Source: Azospirillum endophyticum (GTDB taxonomy: Bacteria; Pseudomonadota; Alphaproteobacteria; Azospirillales; Azospirillaceae). Taken from it: 43,381 nucleotides of DNA. Of this stretch, positions 31,329 through 40,547 are shown piece after piece (the stretch's first letter is position 1; each line of letters opens with the position of its first letter). The notes under the pieces were generated by a model, which worked only from the letters and a program-made list of their open reading frames with translations, made no database searches and was not told the origin of the DNA. Where the stretch lies: assembly GCF_016595245.1 (NCBI RefSeq), contig NZ_JAENHM010000086.1, forward strand, positions 1 through 43,381, given 5' to 3'. A program made the position numbers and the translations under genes.

Positions 31329-32242
31329 CGCACCCCCATGGTCAGGGTGAACAGGTCGTCGGGACGCGAGAACAGGTCCCAGGCCAGCTTCAGCGCCACC
31401 GCCACCACGATCGTCGACAGCGCCAGCCGGGCGGTCTCGCCGCGCAGGCGGCTGCTGGCCCTGGTGCCGAACTGCGCGCCGATGACGCCGCCGATCAGCA
31501 GCAGGAGCGCCAGCATGGCGTCCACCGTCTGGTTGGTGGCGGCCTGCAGCAGGGTGGCCGCCGCGGTGGTGAAGATGATCTGGAACAGCGAGGTGCCGGC
31601 GACCAGCCCGGCCGGCATGTTCAGCAGATAGATCATCGCCGGCACCAGGAGGAAGCCGCCGCCGATGCCCATGATCGCCACCAGCATGCCGCCGACCGCG
31701 CCGATCCCCGCCGGCAGCAGGGCGGAGATGTACAGCTTCGATCGCTGGAACCGCATCTTGAAGGGCAGGCCGTGCAGCCAGATGTGGCGATGCAGCTTGC
31801 CGCGCTTGGCCGTCGGCGCGCGGCGGCGCAGGATGGCGCGGCTGCTTTCCACCAGCATCATGCCGCCGATGGTGCCGAGAAAGAAGACGTAGGACAGGGT
31901 GATGGCGATGTCGATCTGGCCCAGCCGCTGCAGGATGCCGAAGATCCACACCCCCACCGCGGTGCCGACCACGCCGCCCGCCAGCATCACCACGCCCAGC
32001 TTGACGTCGACGTTGCCGCGCCGCCAATGGGCCAGGACGCCCGACACGCTGGCCGCGACCAGCTGGTTGGCCTGGGTGCCGACGGCGATGGCGGGAGGAA
32101 CGCCGATGAAGATCAGAAGCGGCGTCATCAGGAAGCCGCCGCCGACGCCGAACATCCCGGACAGGAACCCGACGAGCCAGCCCATGCCGAGCACCAGCAG
32201 CGCGTTGACCGACATCTCGGCAATCGGCAGATAGACTTGCAT
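31325..32242 (-). CDS. TauE/SafE family sulfite/sulfonate-type permease
   Basis: A 305-aa inner-membrane protein of the TauE/SafE (DUF81) family, with about eight membrane segments in two halves. Each half begins with the family glycine motif (FLSGMFGVGGGFLMTPLLIFIGVPP and LVAIMGIGGGFLLVPAMIYLLNMP). Family members export sulfite, sulfoacetate or related anions; the substrate here is inferred only at that level. It is the first gene of a unit with TIGR02186 and UspA proteins. The ATG at 32242 lacks a clear Shine-Dalgarno sequence; an internal ATG ten codons later is possible. Confidence 0.9.
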   Translation of the reverse strand: MQVYLPIAEMSVNALLVLGMGWLVGFLSGMFGVGGGFLMTPLLIFIGVPPAIAVGTQANQLVAASVSGVLAHWRRGNVDVKLGVVMLAGGVVGTAVGVWIFGILQRLGQIDIAITLSYVFFLGTIGGMMLVESSRAILRRRAPTAKRGKLHRHIWLHGLPFKMRFQRSKLYISALLPAGIGAVGGMLVAIMGIGGGFLLVPAMIYLLNMPAGLVAGTSLFQIIFTTAAATLLQAATNQTVDAMLALLLLIGGVIGAQFGTRASSRLRGETARLALSTIVVAVALKLAWDLFSRPDDLFTLTMGVR

Positions 32243-32344
32243 GGAGGAGCGATCTGTCGGCAGGGGCGGGAGCGGCAGCTTACCCGAGCCTGCAGGGTGG
32301 CGGAAGACGGCAAACCCGGCTTTTGGGGTTAGGCAAGGCGACGG

Positions 32345-32875
32345 TCAGTGCACCGGCGCGTGGAAGAAGACCTGATAGCCCCCTTTCTGCGGAAAGACAT
32401 GCTCCGCCTCGCGCCGGGCCGACGAAAGGTCCATCGCACGCACCACCACGCGGTTGTCGTAGCGCCAGGCCGGGTTCACCGGCTTGCCGGCGGCACGGGC
32501 GGCAGCGGCGACGGTGGAGTCGAGCTGCACCTCGGCCCGGAAACCGCGCCGGATGGTGCCGGATGTCCCGAGGATATGCAGGAAGACCGGCGGCTCCTTG
32601 TCCAGCGCGTCGATCTGGCGCTGGAGATGCTGGACCCGCAATTCGGCGGCGGACAGCCGGCCCTGCGCCTCTTCCAGGCGGCAGACCAGATCGGCGAGCG
32701 CTTCGGTCTCCGCGCGTCGGCGCTCCTTCAGCGGCAGCACCGATTGCCGCAATCGGTCCAGCCCAGCCACCCGTTCCCAACTGCGCCGGATTCCGACCCA
32801 GCACAGATGGCACAGCAGCGCTGGCGCCGCCACCAGCGGGACCGCCGAGTCGAGGATCGTCCGCACCGCCTCCAT
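32345..32875 (-). CDS. Membrane-anchored coiled-coil hypothetical protein A
   Basis: A 176-aa protein with an N-terminal membrane segment (about 10-29), a coiled coil (about 35-93, with ERRRAETEALADLVCRLEEAQ and LQRQIDALDKE) and a C-terminal domain (about 96-176). That domain holds FLHILGTSGTIRRGFRAEV and ends EHVFPQKGGYQVFFHAPVH. AGGAG lies upstream of the ATG at 32875. It diverges from a second gene with the same layout (32981-33460), separated by 105 bp. I do not recognise either. It could be an envelope scaffold or a regulator of a membrane enzyme; nothing in the sequence decides. Confidence 0.75.
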   Translation of the reverse strand: MEAVRTILDSAVPLVAAPALLCHLCWVGIRRSWERVAGLDRLRQSVLPLKERRRAETEALADLVCRLEEAQGRLSAAELRVQHLQRQIDALDKEPPVFLHILGTSGTIRRGFRAEVQLDSTVAAAARAAGKPVNPAWRYDNRVVVRAMDLSSARREAEHVFPQKGGYQVFFHAPVH

Positions 32876-32910
32876 CACCGCACCGCTCTCCTCTTCTCCC
32901 GCACCTGCCC

Positions 32911-32927
32911 TTGGCACGCCCGTTGCT
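32911..32927 (+). promoter_or_regulatory. Sigma-54 (RpoN) promoter
   Basis: TTGGCACGCCCGTTGCT matches the sigma-54 consensus YTGGCACGRNNNTTGCW at every fixed position except the R. The -24 GG (32913-32914) and -12 GC (32925-32926) have the mandatory 10-nt spacing. It points to the coiled-coil gene starting at 32981 and predicts a transcript start near 32938. Sigma-54 promoters need an enhancer-binding activator; I see no NifA-type TGT-N10-ACA site close upstream. Confidence 0.7.
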
Positions 32928-32980
32928 GGTTTGCGGACGCACGCAGCAAGGCGCGTGCCGGAGAGGCGGGAAACGGGACG

Positions 32981-33460
32981 ATGAACGCACAGACGCCGCT
33001 GCTGCTCGAGTTGGAGTTGGTGAGTCTGATGGCTTGCCTCGGCTGGATCGCCGTATCGATCCTGCGCATCGGCAAGCGGATCGCCGCCGTCCAGTGCCGC
33101 CGGTCGCAGCTGCATCACGCACGCACGGAACTGACCCGGATCACCGACTCCCTGCGCCGCGACCTGCGCCGCCAGGAAACCGAACTGCACCAGCTCGAAG
33201 AGGCGATCGCCGTCCGCAACGCGCAGGCGGCGGAGCTGCAGGCCAAGCTGAACGGGCTTCGCCGCCAGGGTCCGCGGGAATACACGCTTTTCAGCGAACG
33301 CTTCGGCGAGAAGGACCGGCTGTGGCTGATGACCGTCCCGCGGCCCGACCGGCCGGAGCGCTGGGCGGTGGCCGCCCCCGACGGCGGGACGGCGATGGCG
33401 CTGCTGTGCGCCAGGACCACGGTGCCGGAACGGCCGGTGGTGGACGATCAGCTCACTTGA
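32981..33460 (+). CDS. Membrane-anchored coiled-coil hypothetical protein B
   Basis: A 159-aa protein built like its divergent neighbour: an N-terminal membrane segment (about 7-28, LLLELELVSLMACLGWIAVSIL), a coiled coil (about 35-95, with RRDLRRQETELHQLEEAIAVRN) and a small C-terminal domain (about 98-159, YTLFSERFGEKDRLWLMTV, then WAVAAPDGGTAMALL). The start ATG at 32981 has only a weak ribosome site. A near-perfect sigma-54 promoter lies 54-70 bp upstream, so the gene should be activated under RpoN control (nitrogen, motility or stress circuits). The family is unknown to me. Confidence 0.75.
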   Translation: MNAQTPLLLELELVSLMACLGWIAVSILRIGKRIAAVQCRRSQLHHARTELTRITDSLRRDLRRQETELHQLEEAIAVRNAQAAELQAKLNGLRRQGPREYTLFSERFGEKDRLWLMTVPRPDRPERWAVAAPDGGTAMALLCARTTVPERPVVDDQLT

Positions 33461-33578
33461 TATCGGCGGCTTTCGATCCTGACCTGCCTGGATCAAAAAC
33501 TTCGGCGGCATGGATACCGGCGGTCACGGTCAATGAAGGCTGGGTCGATGAACGCCGGTATCGGATCGGAAAACAGAA

Positions 33579-33610
33579 CCGGCCGCAGTTGCAGAATGCA
33601 ATGCGGCCGG
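33579..33610 (-). terminator. Terminator of the PfkB-family kinase gene
   Basis: CCGGCCGCA at 33579-33587 pairs with TGCGGCCGG at 33602-33610, and inside it TTGCA pairs with TGCAA around a GAA loop. On the minus strand it is followed by TTCTGTTTTCCG. It lies about 45 bp after the kinase stop codon. Confidence 0.75.
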
Positions 33611-33655
33611 CAATCCTCTCGCGAAGTGAGGCGCAAATCGCGGCCGGATCGAGCC

Positions 33656-34666
33656 CTACGCCAGGATGCCCTTGGCAGCGACCAGCTCGCGCAGGTTCAT
33701 CTCCGGACGGGCACCGACATGGCTGATGATCTCCGCCGCGGCGACGGCACCCAGGCGGCCGCAGACCGCCGGGGTCAGGCCGCGGGTGAAGCCGAACAGG
33801 AAGCCGGCGGCATAGAGATCGCCGGCGCCGGTGGTGTCGACCACCCGCTCCACCGGCTCGGCCGCCACCTCGACCACTTCGCCGGCCGACACGATGACCG
33901 CGCCCTTCTCGCTGCGCGTCAGCGCCGCGGTCTTGCCCAGCCGCTTCACCGCCGCCAGCGCGTCCTCGAAGCGGTCGGTGCCGTAGAGGGCGCCGATCTC
34001 GTGCTCGTTGGCGAACAGGATGTCGACGTGGCGCTCCACCAGATCGACGAACTCGGCATGGTGGCGGTGGACGCAGAAGCTGTCGGACAGCGACAGCGAC
34101 ACTTTGCGGCCGGCGGCATGCGCGATTTCCGCCGCCTTGCGGAAGGCTTCCTTGGCGCGGGGCGGATCCCACAGATAGCCTTCCAGATAGGTCACCTGCG
34201 ACCCGGCGATCAGCGCCTCGTCGATGTCCTCCGGCCCCAGCTCGACGCAGGCGCCGAGATAGGTGTTCATCGAGCGCTGGGCGTCCGGCGTGACCAGGAT
34301 CAGGCAGCGGGCGGTCGGCGCCCCGGCCACCAGCGGCGCGCTGTCGAAGGCGACCCCCGATGCCCGGATGTCGTGGCGGAAGACGTCGCCCAACTGGTCC
34401 TTGGCGACCTTGCCGATATAGGCGCCCCGGCCGCCCAGCATGGCGATGCCCGCCATGGTGTTGCCGGCCGACCCGCCGGAGACCTCGACGCCCGGTCCCA
34501 TCCGGCCGTACAGTTCTTCCGCCCGGGCGGCGTCGATCAGCGTCATCGCCCCCTTCTCGATGGTGTTGGCGGCGAGAAAGGCGTCGTCGGCGTGGGCGAT
34601 CACGTCCACGATGGCATTGCCGATGCCGGTGACGTCGTAGGCGGCATCGTGGATGGACGTGACCAT
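33656..34666 (-). CDS. PfkB-family carbohydrate/adenosine kinase
   Basis: A 336-aa ribokinase-fold enzyme. The PfkB signatures are present: GGSAGNTMAGIAMLG (about 64-78) and DTTGAGDLYAAGF (277-289) with the catalytic Asp283 and anion-hole Gly-Ala-Gly. YDVTGIGNAIVDVIAHADD at the N-terminus and the overall pattern resemble bacterial adenosine kinases, which convert adenosine to AMP. Ribokinase or another nucleoside is possible. AGGAGAG before the ATG at 34666 fixes the start; the frame runs on to 34987. A terminator follows. Confidence 0.9.
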   Translation of the reverse strand: MVTSIHDAAYDVTGIGNAIVDVIAHADDAFLAANTIEKGAMTLIDAARAEELYGRMGPGVEVSGGSAGNTMAGIAMLGGRGAYIGKVAKDQLGDVFRHDIRASGVAFDSAPLVAGAPTARCLILVTPDAQRSMNTYLGACVELGPEDIDEALIAGSQVTYLEGYLWDPPRAKEAFRKAAEIAHAAGRKVSLSLSDSFCVHRHHAEFVDLVERHVDILFANEHEIGALYGTDRFEDALAAVKRLGKTAALTRSEKGAVIVSAGEVVEVAAEPVERVVDTTGAGDLYAAGFLFGFTRGLTPAVCGRLGAVAAAEIISHVGARPEMNLRELVAAKGILA

Positions 34667-34798
34667 GGGCTCTCCTGACAGATCAAGCGGGGAAGGCGAA
34701 TTCGCGGCGCGAGTATAGCCACCGCCGCCCGCATCACAAGCGTGGCTCCTGGAAGCACTCCCGATGTTCCCTGGCCGCGATGGAGCCGGCAGTTGCTT

Positions 34799-34819
34799 GC
34801 ATGATGAAAGTAACCATGC
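34799..34819. promoter_or_regulatory. Candidate HxlR operator
   Basis: GCATG at 34799-34803 and CATGC at 34815-34819 form a dyad with an 11-nt centre that includes AAAGTAAC. It is 13 bp before the HxlR start codon, a typical position for autoregulation. Confidence 0.4.
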
Positions 34820-34832
34820 GACAGTCGCCGCC

Positions 34833-35302
34833 ATGCGACGCACCCGGCTGACCGACGTCCCCTGCCCGATCGCGCGCGGCCTCGACGAGGTCGGCGAATG
34901 GTGGTCCCTGCTGATCCTGCGCGACGCGATGTTCGGCCTGACCCGCTTCGACGAGTTCCAGCGCAGCATCGGGCTGGCCACCAACATGCTGACCCGCCGC
35001 CTGCACGCCCTGGTCGAGGCCGGGCTGCTGGAAAGACGGCCCTACCAGGACCGCCCGCCGCGCCATGGCTATCACCTGACCGACAAGGGACGGGATTTCC
35101 TGCCGGTGCTGATCGCCTTGGCCGACTGGGGCGGCCGCTGGCTGCGGTCCGGAGAGGCGTTCCACATCGTCGACCGCGACACCGGGCTGCCGGTCGACCC
35201 GGTGCTGATCGACCGGCATAGTGGCGAAGCGGTCCGGCCGGAACGGTTGCGGCCGGAATTCATCCTCCCTGTAAAGACGACATCGGCAAAGGACGACATG
35301 CA

Positions 35303-35306
<4 letters not shown>
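34833..35306 (+). CDS. HxlR-family winged-helix regulator
   Basis: A 157-aa regulator. The HxlR pattern is clear: CPIARGLDEVGEWWSLLILRDAMFGLTRFDEFQRSIGLATNMLTRRLHALVEAGLLERRPYQDRPPRHGYHLTDKG, including the Cys near the N-terminus that in some members senses electrophiles or oxidants. The C-terminal extension (about 110-157) is longer than in minimal members. The ATG at 34833 is chosen; an ATG at 34764 is possible. Its stop overlaps the FabF-like gene start by 4 bp, so the pair is coupled and the regulator may control its own operon. Confidence 0.9.
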
Positions 35307-36559
<1,253 letters not shown>

Positions 36560-36668
36560 CGGGTACGGTCCGAGAGGGGGCGGCACGGGGGGCTGGAACC
36601 CGGCGCCCGGCCGCCGTAGATATGCGGACGGCCGTCGCCGCCATCCCCCACCGCCCTACGGACCGCCG

Positions 36669-37364
36669 ATGATCCGCGCCCTTCTGCTTGCCTTCGCCCA
36701 GCTGTCCGACCCGCGCGTGCGCCGCGTGGTGTGGATCGGGGTGTTCGTCTCGGTGATCGCCTACGCCCTGCTGGCGGCCGGCGCGTCGTGGGCATTGTCG
36801 GCGACGCCGCTGACCGGCTATGGCTGGGTCGACGCCACCATCGACGTGCTGGGCGGGCTGGGGGTGCTGGTGCTGGCGTGGCTGCTGTTCCCGGCCACCG
36901 TCGGCACGGTGTCGAGCTTCTTCCTGGACGAGGTGGTGGAGCGGGTGGAGGCGCGGCACTATCCAGCCCTGCCCGCCCCGCGCCAGACCGGCTGGCTTGA
37001 AGAGCTGGCGACGGCGCTGCGCTTCCTGCTGCTGGTGCTGGCGGTCAACCTGCTGGCGCTGCCGATCTACCTCTTCGCGCCGGGCCTGAACCTGATCGTC
37101 TTCTACACCGTCAACGGCTATCTGCTGGGACGGGAATATTTCGAGATGGTCGCGCACCGGCGGCTGGACCGCGCCACCGCCCGGGCGATGCGGCGTGCCA
37201 GACCGCTGAAACCTTTTTTGGCCGGGGTCGTCATTGCCTTCCTTTCCACCATCCCCTTCGTCAATTTGCTCGTCCCGGTCGTCGCCAGCGCTTTCATGGT
37301 TCATGTCCTACAGTCCATGTCGGCTCCCCTTGCGGCGGGCCGGACGACCGTGATACGCCGCTAG
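36669..37364 (+). CDS. EI24 domain membrane protein (CysZ-like)
   Basis: A 231-aa inner-membrane protein with about five hydrophobic segments (20-45, 55-80, 115-150, 180-212). It matches the EI24/CysZ domain, including FPATVGTVSSFFLDEVVERVEARHYP and FYTVNGYLLGREYFEMVAHRRLDR, the latter a family hallmark. CysZ of E. coli is a sulfate transporter; alphaproteobacterial EI24 proteins are mostly unassigned. It lies 109 bp after the FabF-like gene in the same orientation. Confidence 0.88.
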   Translation: MIRALLLAFAQLSDPRVRRVVWIGVFVSVIAYALLAAGASWALSATPLTGYGWVDATIDVLGGLGVLVLAWLLFPATVGTVSSFFLDEVVERVEARHYPALPAPRQTGWLEELATALRFLLLVLAVNLLALPIYLFAPGLNLIVFYTVNGYLLGREYFEMVAHRRLDRATARAMRRARPLKPFLAGVVIAFLSTIPFVNLLVPVVASAFMVHVLQSMSAPLAAGRTTVIRR

Positions 37365-37500
37365 GCGGCACGGCCGAACACCGTCGCCTGTCCGGAAGCC
37401 GGCTGCGGCGACCGCCTTCCCGGCGGCGCGCTTCCGGCACCGGACCTCTCGACTTCCAGGCCATCCCGCCACCCGCAAGTCCAGATTGGGGGAACCGCTC

Positions 37501-38355
37501 ATGCTGTTCGGACGAAAGACACCGCCCGCCGCTCCCAAGGCCGACATCCCAGTCCCGCCGCAGCCGGGTGTCCGTCCGTACACCCCGGGCGAGCCCGGAG
37601 CCGTCTCGTCGCCGCTCGCCTCCCTCAACAATCCGGTGCCGGGCGGCAATCCGGTATCCGCCGCAGCAGCCCACGCATCGGGCATGGCCCCCAGCATGGC
37701 TCACGCCCTGGCCGACACGCAGCACGCCTCTCCGGCCTATCCCGACATGCCTTCCGCCTCGAAGGGACCCGACATGAACAGCATTCCCAAGCCCCCGACC
37801 GCACCGTCCGTGCCGGGTGCCGGCTTCAAGCCCGACGTGCCGCGCCGGGTCGTCGACATGCCCGGCTCCGCTCCGCGCCAGCCGTCGATTCCCGTCGCCA
37901 CCCCGGCGGCGGCACCCATCGCCCAGGCGCCCGTCCAGGCCCCCATCGCCCCGGCCATGCCGGAACAGCGCCGCCTGACCGTCGGCCGCGACATCTCGCT
38001 GACCGGCGAGATCGGCTCCTGCGACGTGCTGGTGGTCGAAGGCACGGTCGAGGCCAAGCTGCGCGAAGGCCGCTCGGTCGAGATCGCCGAGAGCGGCCTG
38101 TTCAAGGGCTCCGTCGAGATCGAGGAGGCCGACATCGCCGGCCGGTTCGAAGGCGACATCTCCGTCCGCGGCCGCCTGACCGTGCGCTCCACCGGCAAGA
38201 TCACCGGCTCGATCCGCTTCGGCGAGCTGGCCGTCGAGGCCGGCGGCCAGCTGGTCGGCGACATCCAGCTCTACAGCGCAGGCTCCAAGCCCGCCGCCGC
38301 TCCGATCCACGTCCAGGCGCCGATCGAGCAGGTTCCGGCGGCCGAGGCGGTCTGA
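37501..38355 (+). CDS. Bactofilin family cytoskeletal protein
   Basis: A 284-aa protein. A long Pro/Ala/Ser-rich, probably disordered N-terminus (1-155, with the MLFGRKTPP start often seen in membrane-associated bactofilins) is followed by the bactofilin beta-helix (about 158-257: RRLTVGRDISLTGEI, SCDVLVVEGTVEAKL, GRFEGDISVRGRLTVRSTGKITGSI, VEAGGQLVGDI). A short tail follows. Bactofilins polymerise without nucleotide and organise cell shape, stalk or peptidoglycan enzymes, often with an M23 peptidase; an M23 gene is in the window but 36 kb away. GGGGGAA precedes the ATG. Confidence 0.92.
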   Translation: MLFGRKTPPAAPKADIPVPPQPGVRPYTPGEPGAVSSPLASLNNPVPGGNPVSAAAAHASGMAPSMAHALADTQHASPAYPDMPSASKGPDMNSIPKPPTAPSVPGAGFKPDVPRRVVDMPGSAPRQPSIPVATPAAAPIAQAPVQAPIAPAMPEQRRLTVGRDISLTGEIGSCDVLVVEGTVEAKLREGRSVEIAESGLFKGSVEIEEADIAGRFEGDISVRGRLTVRSTGKITGSIRFGELAVEAGGQLVGDIQLYSAGSKPAAAPIHVQAPIEQVPAAEAV

Positions 38356-38387
38356 CCCTCGCTTCCGACCGGTACGGAACGCAAAGC

Positions 38388-38420
38388 AACGCCCGGCTGG
38401 CTTCCGCCATGCCGGGCGTT
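38388..38420 (+). terminator. Terminator of the bactofilin gene
   Basis: AACGCCCGGC at 38388-38397 pairs with GCCGGGCGTT at 38411-38420; TGGC and GCCA extend the stem inside. TTGCG follows. It is 33 bp after the stop codon. Confidence 0.75.
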
Positions 38421-38490
38421 TTGCGTCCGGAGGGTCGTCCGGCGTCCGGTCCGCGGCTTGGGTCCGCAAGGGGCGGGCAGCCTGAGGGGG

Positions 38491-39126
38491 TCAGGCGATG
38501 ATCTTGTCCTTGAAAGCGCAGAGATCGGCGACCGGGCAGAGCGGGCAGTCGGGCTTGCGCGCCTTGCAGACATAGCGGCCATGCAGGATCAGCCAGTGAT
38601 GGGCATGGCGGCGGTAGAGCTTCGGCACCGCCTTCAGCAGTTTCGCCTCCACCGCGTCCGGCGTCTTGCCGGGGGCGAGGCCGGTGCGGTTGCCGACCCG
38701 GAAGATGTGGGTGTCGACCGCGATGGTCTCCTCCCCGAAGGCGACGTTCAGGACGACGTTGGCGGTCTTGCGGCCGACGCCGGGAAGCTGTTCCAGCGCC
38801 TCGCGGTCGCGCGGCACCTCGCCGCCATGCCGCTCGATCAGCAGTTCCGACAGGCGGATGACGTTCTTGGCCTTGGTGTTGAACAGGCCGATGGTCTTGA
38901 TGTAGCCGCGCAGCCCCTCCTCGCCCAGCGCCACCATCTGCCGGGGCGTGGTCACGACCTGGAACAGCGGACCGGTCGCCTTGTTCACCCCGACGTCGGT
39001 CGCCTGGGCCGACAGCACCACGGCGACCAGCAGCGTGTAAGGATTGACGTATTCCAGCTCGCTCCGGGGTTCCGGGTTGGCGGCGGACAGGCGGCGGAAG
39101 AATTCCTGGACGGCGGCGGGCTTCAT
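38491..39126 (-). CDS. nth: Endonuclease III
   Basis: A 211-aa base-excision-repair glycosylase/AP lyase removing oxidised pyrimidines. The helix-hairpin-helix LPGVGRKTA carries catalytic Lys120; Asp138 lies in IAVDTHIFR. The [4Fe-4S] cluster Cys are 187, 194, 197 and 203. All these numbers equal those of E. coli Nth, which supports the ATG at 39126; the longer upstream frame to 39381 adds no conserved sequence. It is convergent with the bactofilin gene. Confidence 0.96.
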   Translation of the reverse strand: MKPAAVQEFFRRLSAANPEPRSELEYVNPYTLLVAVVLSAQATDVGVNKATGPLFQVVTTPRQMVALGEEGLRGYIKTIGLFNTKAKNVIRLSELLIERHGGEVPRDREALEQLPGVGRKTANVVLNVAFGEETIAVDTHIFRVGNRTGLAPGKTPDAVEAKLLKAVPKLYRRHAHHWLILHGRYVCKARKPDCPLCPVADLCAFKDKIIA

Positions 39127-39248
39127 GGCCGCCACCATAGCCGCAACGGCCCCGCTTGCGCCAGAGGCGGAGAACGCCGTGACGGCCAAGGCCGGACCGA
39201 CTTGGCCCGGCGCGACGCCTGATCGGATGTCCAAACTGAAGCGTTGCG

Positions 39249-39402
39249 TCGCAAATTGCGACAAAATTTCGAATAAGTGGCGGTAATCCAACAGAATTGG
39301 TCGCAGGATTACCGCTTTCCGGCTCCTTCGGTCGTGGCGTATGATTTGCTTACTGCCAGGACACCGTTTGAATGCCTGCAATTGAACCAGGGAATTTCCT
39401 GG
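39249..39402. promoter_or_regulatory. Cluster of dyads upstream of nth and the 158-aa protein
   Basis: The 310-bp region between nth and the next gene is AT-richer than its surroundings and has three dyads. These are TCGCAA-A-TTGCGA at 39249-39261, a perfect 10-bp inverted repeat GCGGTAATCC/GGATTACCGC at 39280-39289 and 39306-39315, and CCAGG-GAATTT-CCTGG at 39387-39402. They could be operators or form an RNA leader for the gene at 39437. Confidence 0.45.
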
Positions 39403-39436
39403 CTGTGGCGTTTGGATCGGATAGGGGTGTTTCGAA

Positions 39437-39913
39437 ATGACCGCGTCTTACTTTGTGGAACTGAAGACCTGGGGACTGCATGTCCGATTGCAGGGCACCC
39501 TGTCGATCGAGCAGCGCGACGCCATCGCCCGCCAGGTGGAGGTGCACTGCGCCTCCCTGGGGGCCCGCGGCACGCCCTGGTGCAGCCTTGTCGAGTTCGA
39601 CCATTTCGAAGCCGACGGGTTGCGGCCGGAAATCCTCGTCGCCCTGATGAGGCTGGCACGGCGCTGCGGACATCAGCGCAGCGCGGTGGTGATGACGGAC
39701 TGGCACTGGGCTTCGGCGATGGCCGACGCGATGATCGCGGCCTGCATCGACGATCAGGCGCGGATCTTCGTCCAGGCCGAGGGGCTGCAAGCCGAAAGCG
39801 GGCTGGATGCGGAGATCGAAGGCCGGCCGGCCGGCGATTTCGCCGGAATGGACAGTGCCATGGCCTGGGTGCTGAACGGCGGCGTGGTGCCGATGGTGTC
39901 GAAGGCGGCATAA
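39437..39913 (+). CDS. Hypothetical protein, STAS/SpoIIAA-like fold possible
   Basis: A 158-aa soluble protein without signal peptide or membrane segment. The alternation of beta strands and helices (YFVELKTWGLHVRLQGTLSIEQRDAIARQVEVHC, then WCSLVEFDHFEADGLRPEILVALMRLARRCG, SAVVMTDWHWASAMADAMIAACID, ARIFVQAE) recalls STAS/SpoIIAA-like domains, but no diagnostic motif is seen, so this is a guess. Its upstream region has several dyads. It is followed by a DUF2244 gene 53 bp downstream. Confidence 0.7.
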   Translation: MTASYFVELKTWGLHVRLQGTLSIEQRDAIARQVEVHCASLGARGTPWCSLVEFDHFEADGLRPEILVALMRLARRCGHQRSAVVMTDWHWASAMADAMIAACIDDQARIFVQAEGLQAESGLDAEIEGRPAGDFAGMDSAMAWVLNGGVVPMVSKAA

Positions 39914-39966
39914 CCCCACCTTCCTCGCGGTTTCCTGCCGGGCGCCGCCGGTTTAGGATGGCCGCC

Positions 39967-40539
39967 ATGCCCATCGACATCAGCGGCCCGCAATCCAACG
40001 GTTCCCCCTCCGCGGAGAGCGGCGACGCAGGCGCGTCGGTGCGTGTGTTCTTCGACGCCATCCTCCATCCGCACCGCAGCCTGGGCCGCAACGGCTTCCG
40101 GGTGCTGATGGGCGTGGTGGTGGCGATGAACCTGATCGTCGCCGGCATCTTCGTCGCCCATGGCGCTTGGCCGGTGGTGCCCTTCTGCGGGCTGGACGTG
40201 CTGGCACTGTGGCTGGCCTTTCGCGTCAGCTACCGCTCCGCCCGCCACTATGAGCGGGTGCGATTGACCGAAAGCGCCCTGACCGTCCAGCGGGTCCACT
40301 GGAAGGCGCCGGAACGTCGCTGGTCCTTCCACCCCCATTGGCTGCGGATCACCCACAGCGAGCCTGCCGAGCATGAGCGCAACGGCCCGGCCGGGCAGGT
40401 CACGCTGAGTTCGCACGGCCAGTCGGTCGGGGTCGGGGCCTTCCTGTCGCCGGACGAACGCTCCAGCTTCGCCCGGGCCCTGGGCGACGCGCTGCGCGCG
40501 TGGCGCCGCCCGCCCTGCCCGCCGGCACCCGCCGGATAA
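39967..40539 (+). CDS. DUF2244 domain membrane protein
   Basis: A 190-aa protein of the DUF2244 family (integral membrane, alphaproteobacterial). Two hydrophobic segments (about 40-60 and 65-85) follow FFDAILHPHRSLGRNGFRVLMGVVVAMN. The C-terminal soluble part has VRLTESALTVQRVHWK and SHGQSVGVGAFLSPDERSSFARALGDALRAWR, which match the family. DUF2244 genes often sit near nth or cytochrome oxidase genes in alphaproteobacteria, consistent with this position. ATG codons at 39958 and 39967 are possible; AGGA is better spaced for 39967. The function is unknown. Confidence 0.85.
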   Translation: MPIDISGPQSNGSPSAESGDAGASVRVFFDAILHPHRSLGRNGFRVLMGVVVAMNLIVAGIFVAHGAWPVVPFCGLDVLALWLAFRVSYRSARHYERVRLTESALTVQRVHWKAPERRWSFHPHWLRITHSEPAEHERNGPAGQVTLSSHGQSVGVGAFLSPDERSSFARALGDALRAWRRPPCPPAPAG

Positions 40540-40547
40540 CGCCGGGC

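Noticed and set aside
29430..31631. Plus-strand open frame of 733 codons
   Set aside because: It runs antisense through the NifU, UspA and TIGR02186 genes, whose domains are unmistakable; the protein is low-complexity Arg/Gln/His-rich.
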